Positions 5,677 through 5,874 of a DNA stretch of 5,874 nt are shown one piece after another (position 1 is the stretch's first letter; each line of letters starts with the position of its first letter). This stretch comes from JAWLCG01 sp041687295. Its GTDB lineage: Bacteria > Planctomycetota > Phycisphaerae > SM23-33 > FEN-1343. The position numbers and the translations under genes were made by a program. The stretch is from assembly GCA_041687295.1 (NCBI GenBank), contig JAWLCG010000324.1, positions 1 to 5,874 of the forward strand. The letters are read 5' to 3'. The notes beneath the pieces are model-generated. The model saw only the letters and a program-made list of their open reading frames with translations, did not search any database and had not been told where the DNA came from.

Positions 5677-5874
5677 ATGATCAAGCTGGCCGTCTCATCC
5701 TACTGTTTGAACCACCTGCCGACGGACGAGGCCCTGGCGACGCTGGCGGGGCTGGGCTACCGGCGGCTCGAGCTGGTGGCCTTCGGCGATGGGCGGACGC
5801 CTGACGCGACGGGGCCCGCCGAGGCCCTGGCGGAACTCGTGGGCCGGCACGGCCTGGAGCTGGTCGCCCTGTAC
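5677..5874 (+). CDS. Sugar phosphate isomerase/epimerase-like TIM barrel (5' part only)
   Basis: The first 66 codons are present and the gene runs off the window without a stop. The start is ATG 5677, supported by AAAGGA at 5665-5670 with a six-base spacer. The protein begins MIKLAVSSYCLNHL, followed by helix-like DEALATLAGLGYRRLELVAF and later GLELVALY. This beta-alpha-beta-alpha-beta pattern is typical of the xylose isomerase-like TIM barrel (AP endonuclease 2 superfamily), used by sugar phosphate isomerases/epimerases and hydroxypyruvate isomerase-like enzymes. Such enzymes usually have about 250-300 residues, so roughly a quarter is visible. The metal-binding and catalytic residues lie outside the window, and the substrate cannot be told. 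It is cytoplasmic, with no signal peptide. It would fit as the step that converts the sugar released by the upstream enzymes, but that link is inference. Confidence 0.8.
   Translation, partial: MIKLAVSSYCLNHLPTDEALATLAGLGYRRLELVAFGDGRTPDATGPAEALAELVGRHGLELVALY

Noticed and set aside
4980..5804. 274-residue + strand open frame overlapping the end of the 643-residue gene
   Set aside because: It is an Arg/Pro/Ala-rich out-of-frame shadow that crosses the true stop, the hairpins and the isomerase start.

Overview
This is a very GC-rich window with four genes, all on the + strand. They are separated by gaps of 80, 206 and 102 bases that are full of inverted repeats. The organism cannot be named from the sequence. 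The GC content, the clean AGGAG-type ribosome binding sites, and the dispersed intergenic hairpins with GTAGG...CCTAC ends suggest a member of the Planctomycetota or a related PVC-group lineage. That assignment is inference from recall of similar genomes, not a search.

Layout: bases 1-329 are non-coding. They hold a perfect 19-bp inverted repeat cut by the window edge, a second 10-bp hairpin and GC-rich filler. Bases 330-1802 encode a 490-residue clan-A glycoside hydrolase (DUF5060, a DUF4038-like barrel, and a DUF5605-like tail). An imperfect 67-base hairpin starts on its stop codon. Bases 1883-3436 encode a second, diverged enzyme of the same N-terminal architecture (DUF5060, apiosidase-like DUF4038 barrel, and a Put_collagen-binding-like tail). 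A 206-base gap follows that is almost entirely repeat modules. Bases 3643-5574 encode a 643-residue protein of no named function, which reads like an alpha-toroid plus beta-sheet enzyme with an Asn-His pair reminiscent of polysaccharide lyases. After two further hairpins, bases 5677-5874 hold the first 66 codons of a sugar phosphate isomerase/epimerase-like TIM barrel that runs off the window.

Together the genes look like part of a carbohydrate catabolism cluster: two glycosidases, a possible lyase, and a sugar isomerase/epimerase to feed the released sugar into metabolism. None of the four predicted proteins starts with a recognisable signal peptide, so the simplest reading is cytoplasmic processing of imported oligosaccharides. 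The substrate is not visible here. No transporter, regulator, RNA gene, CRISPR array or insertion sequence is seen in the window.
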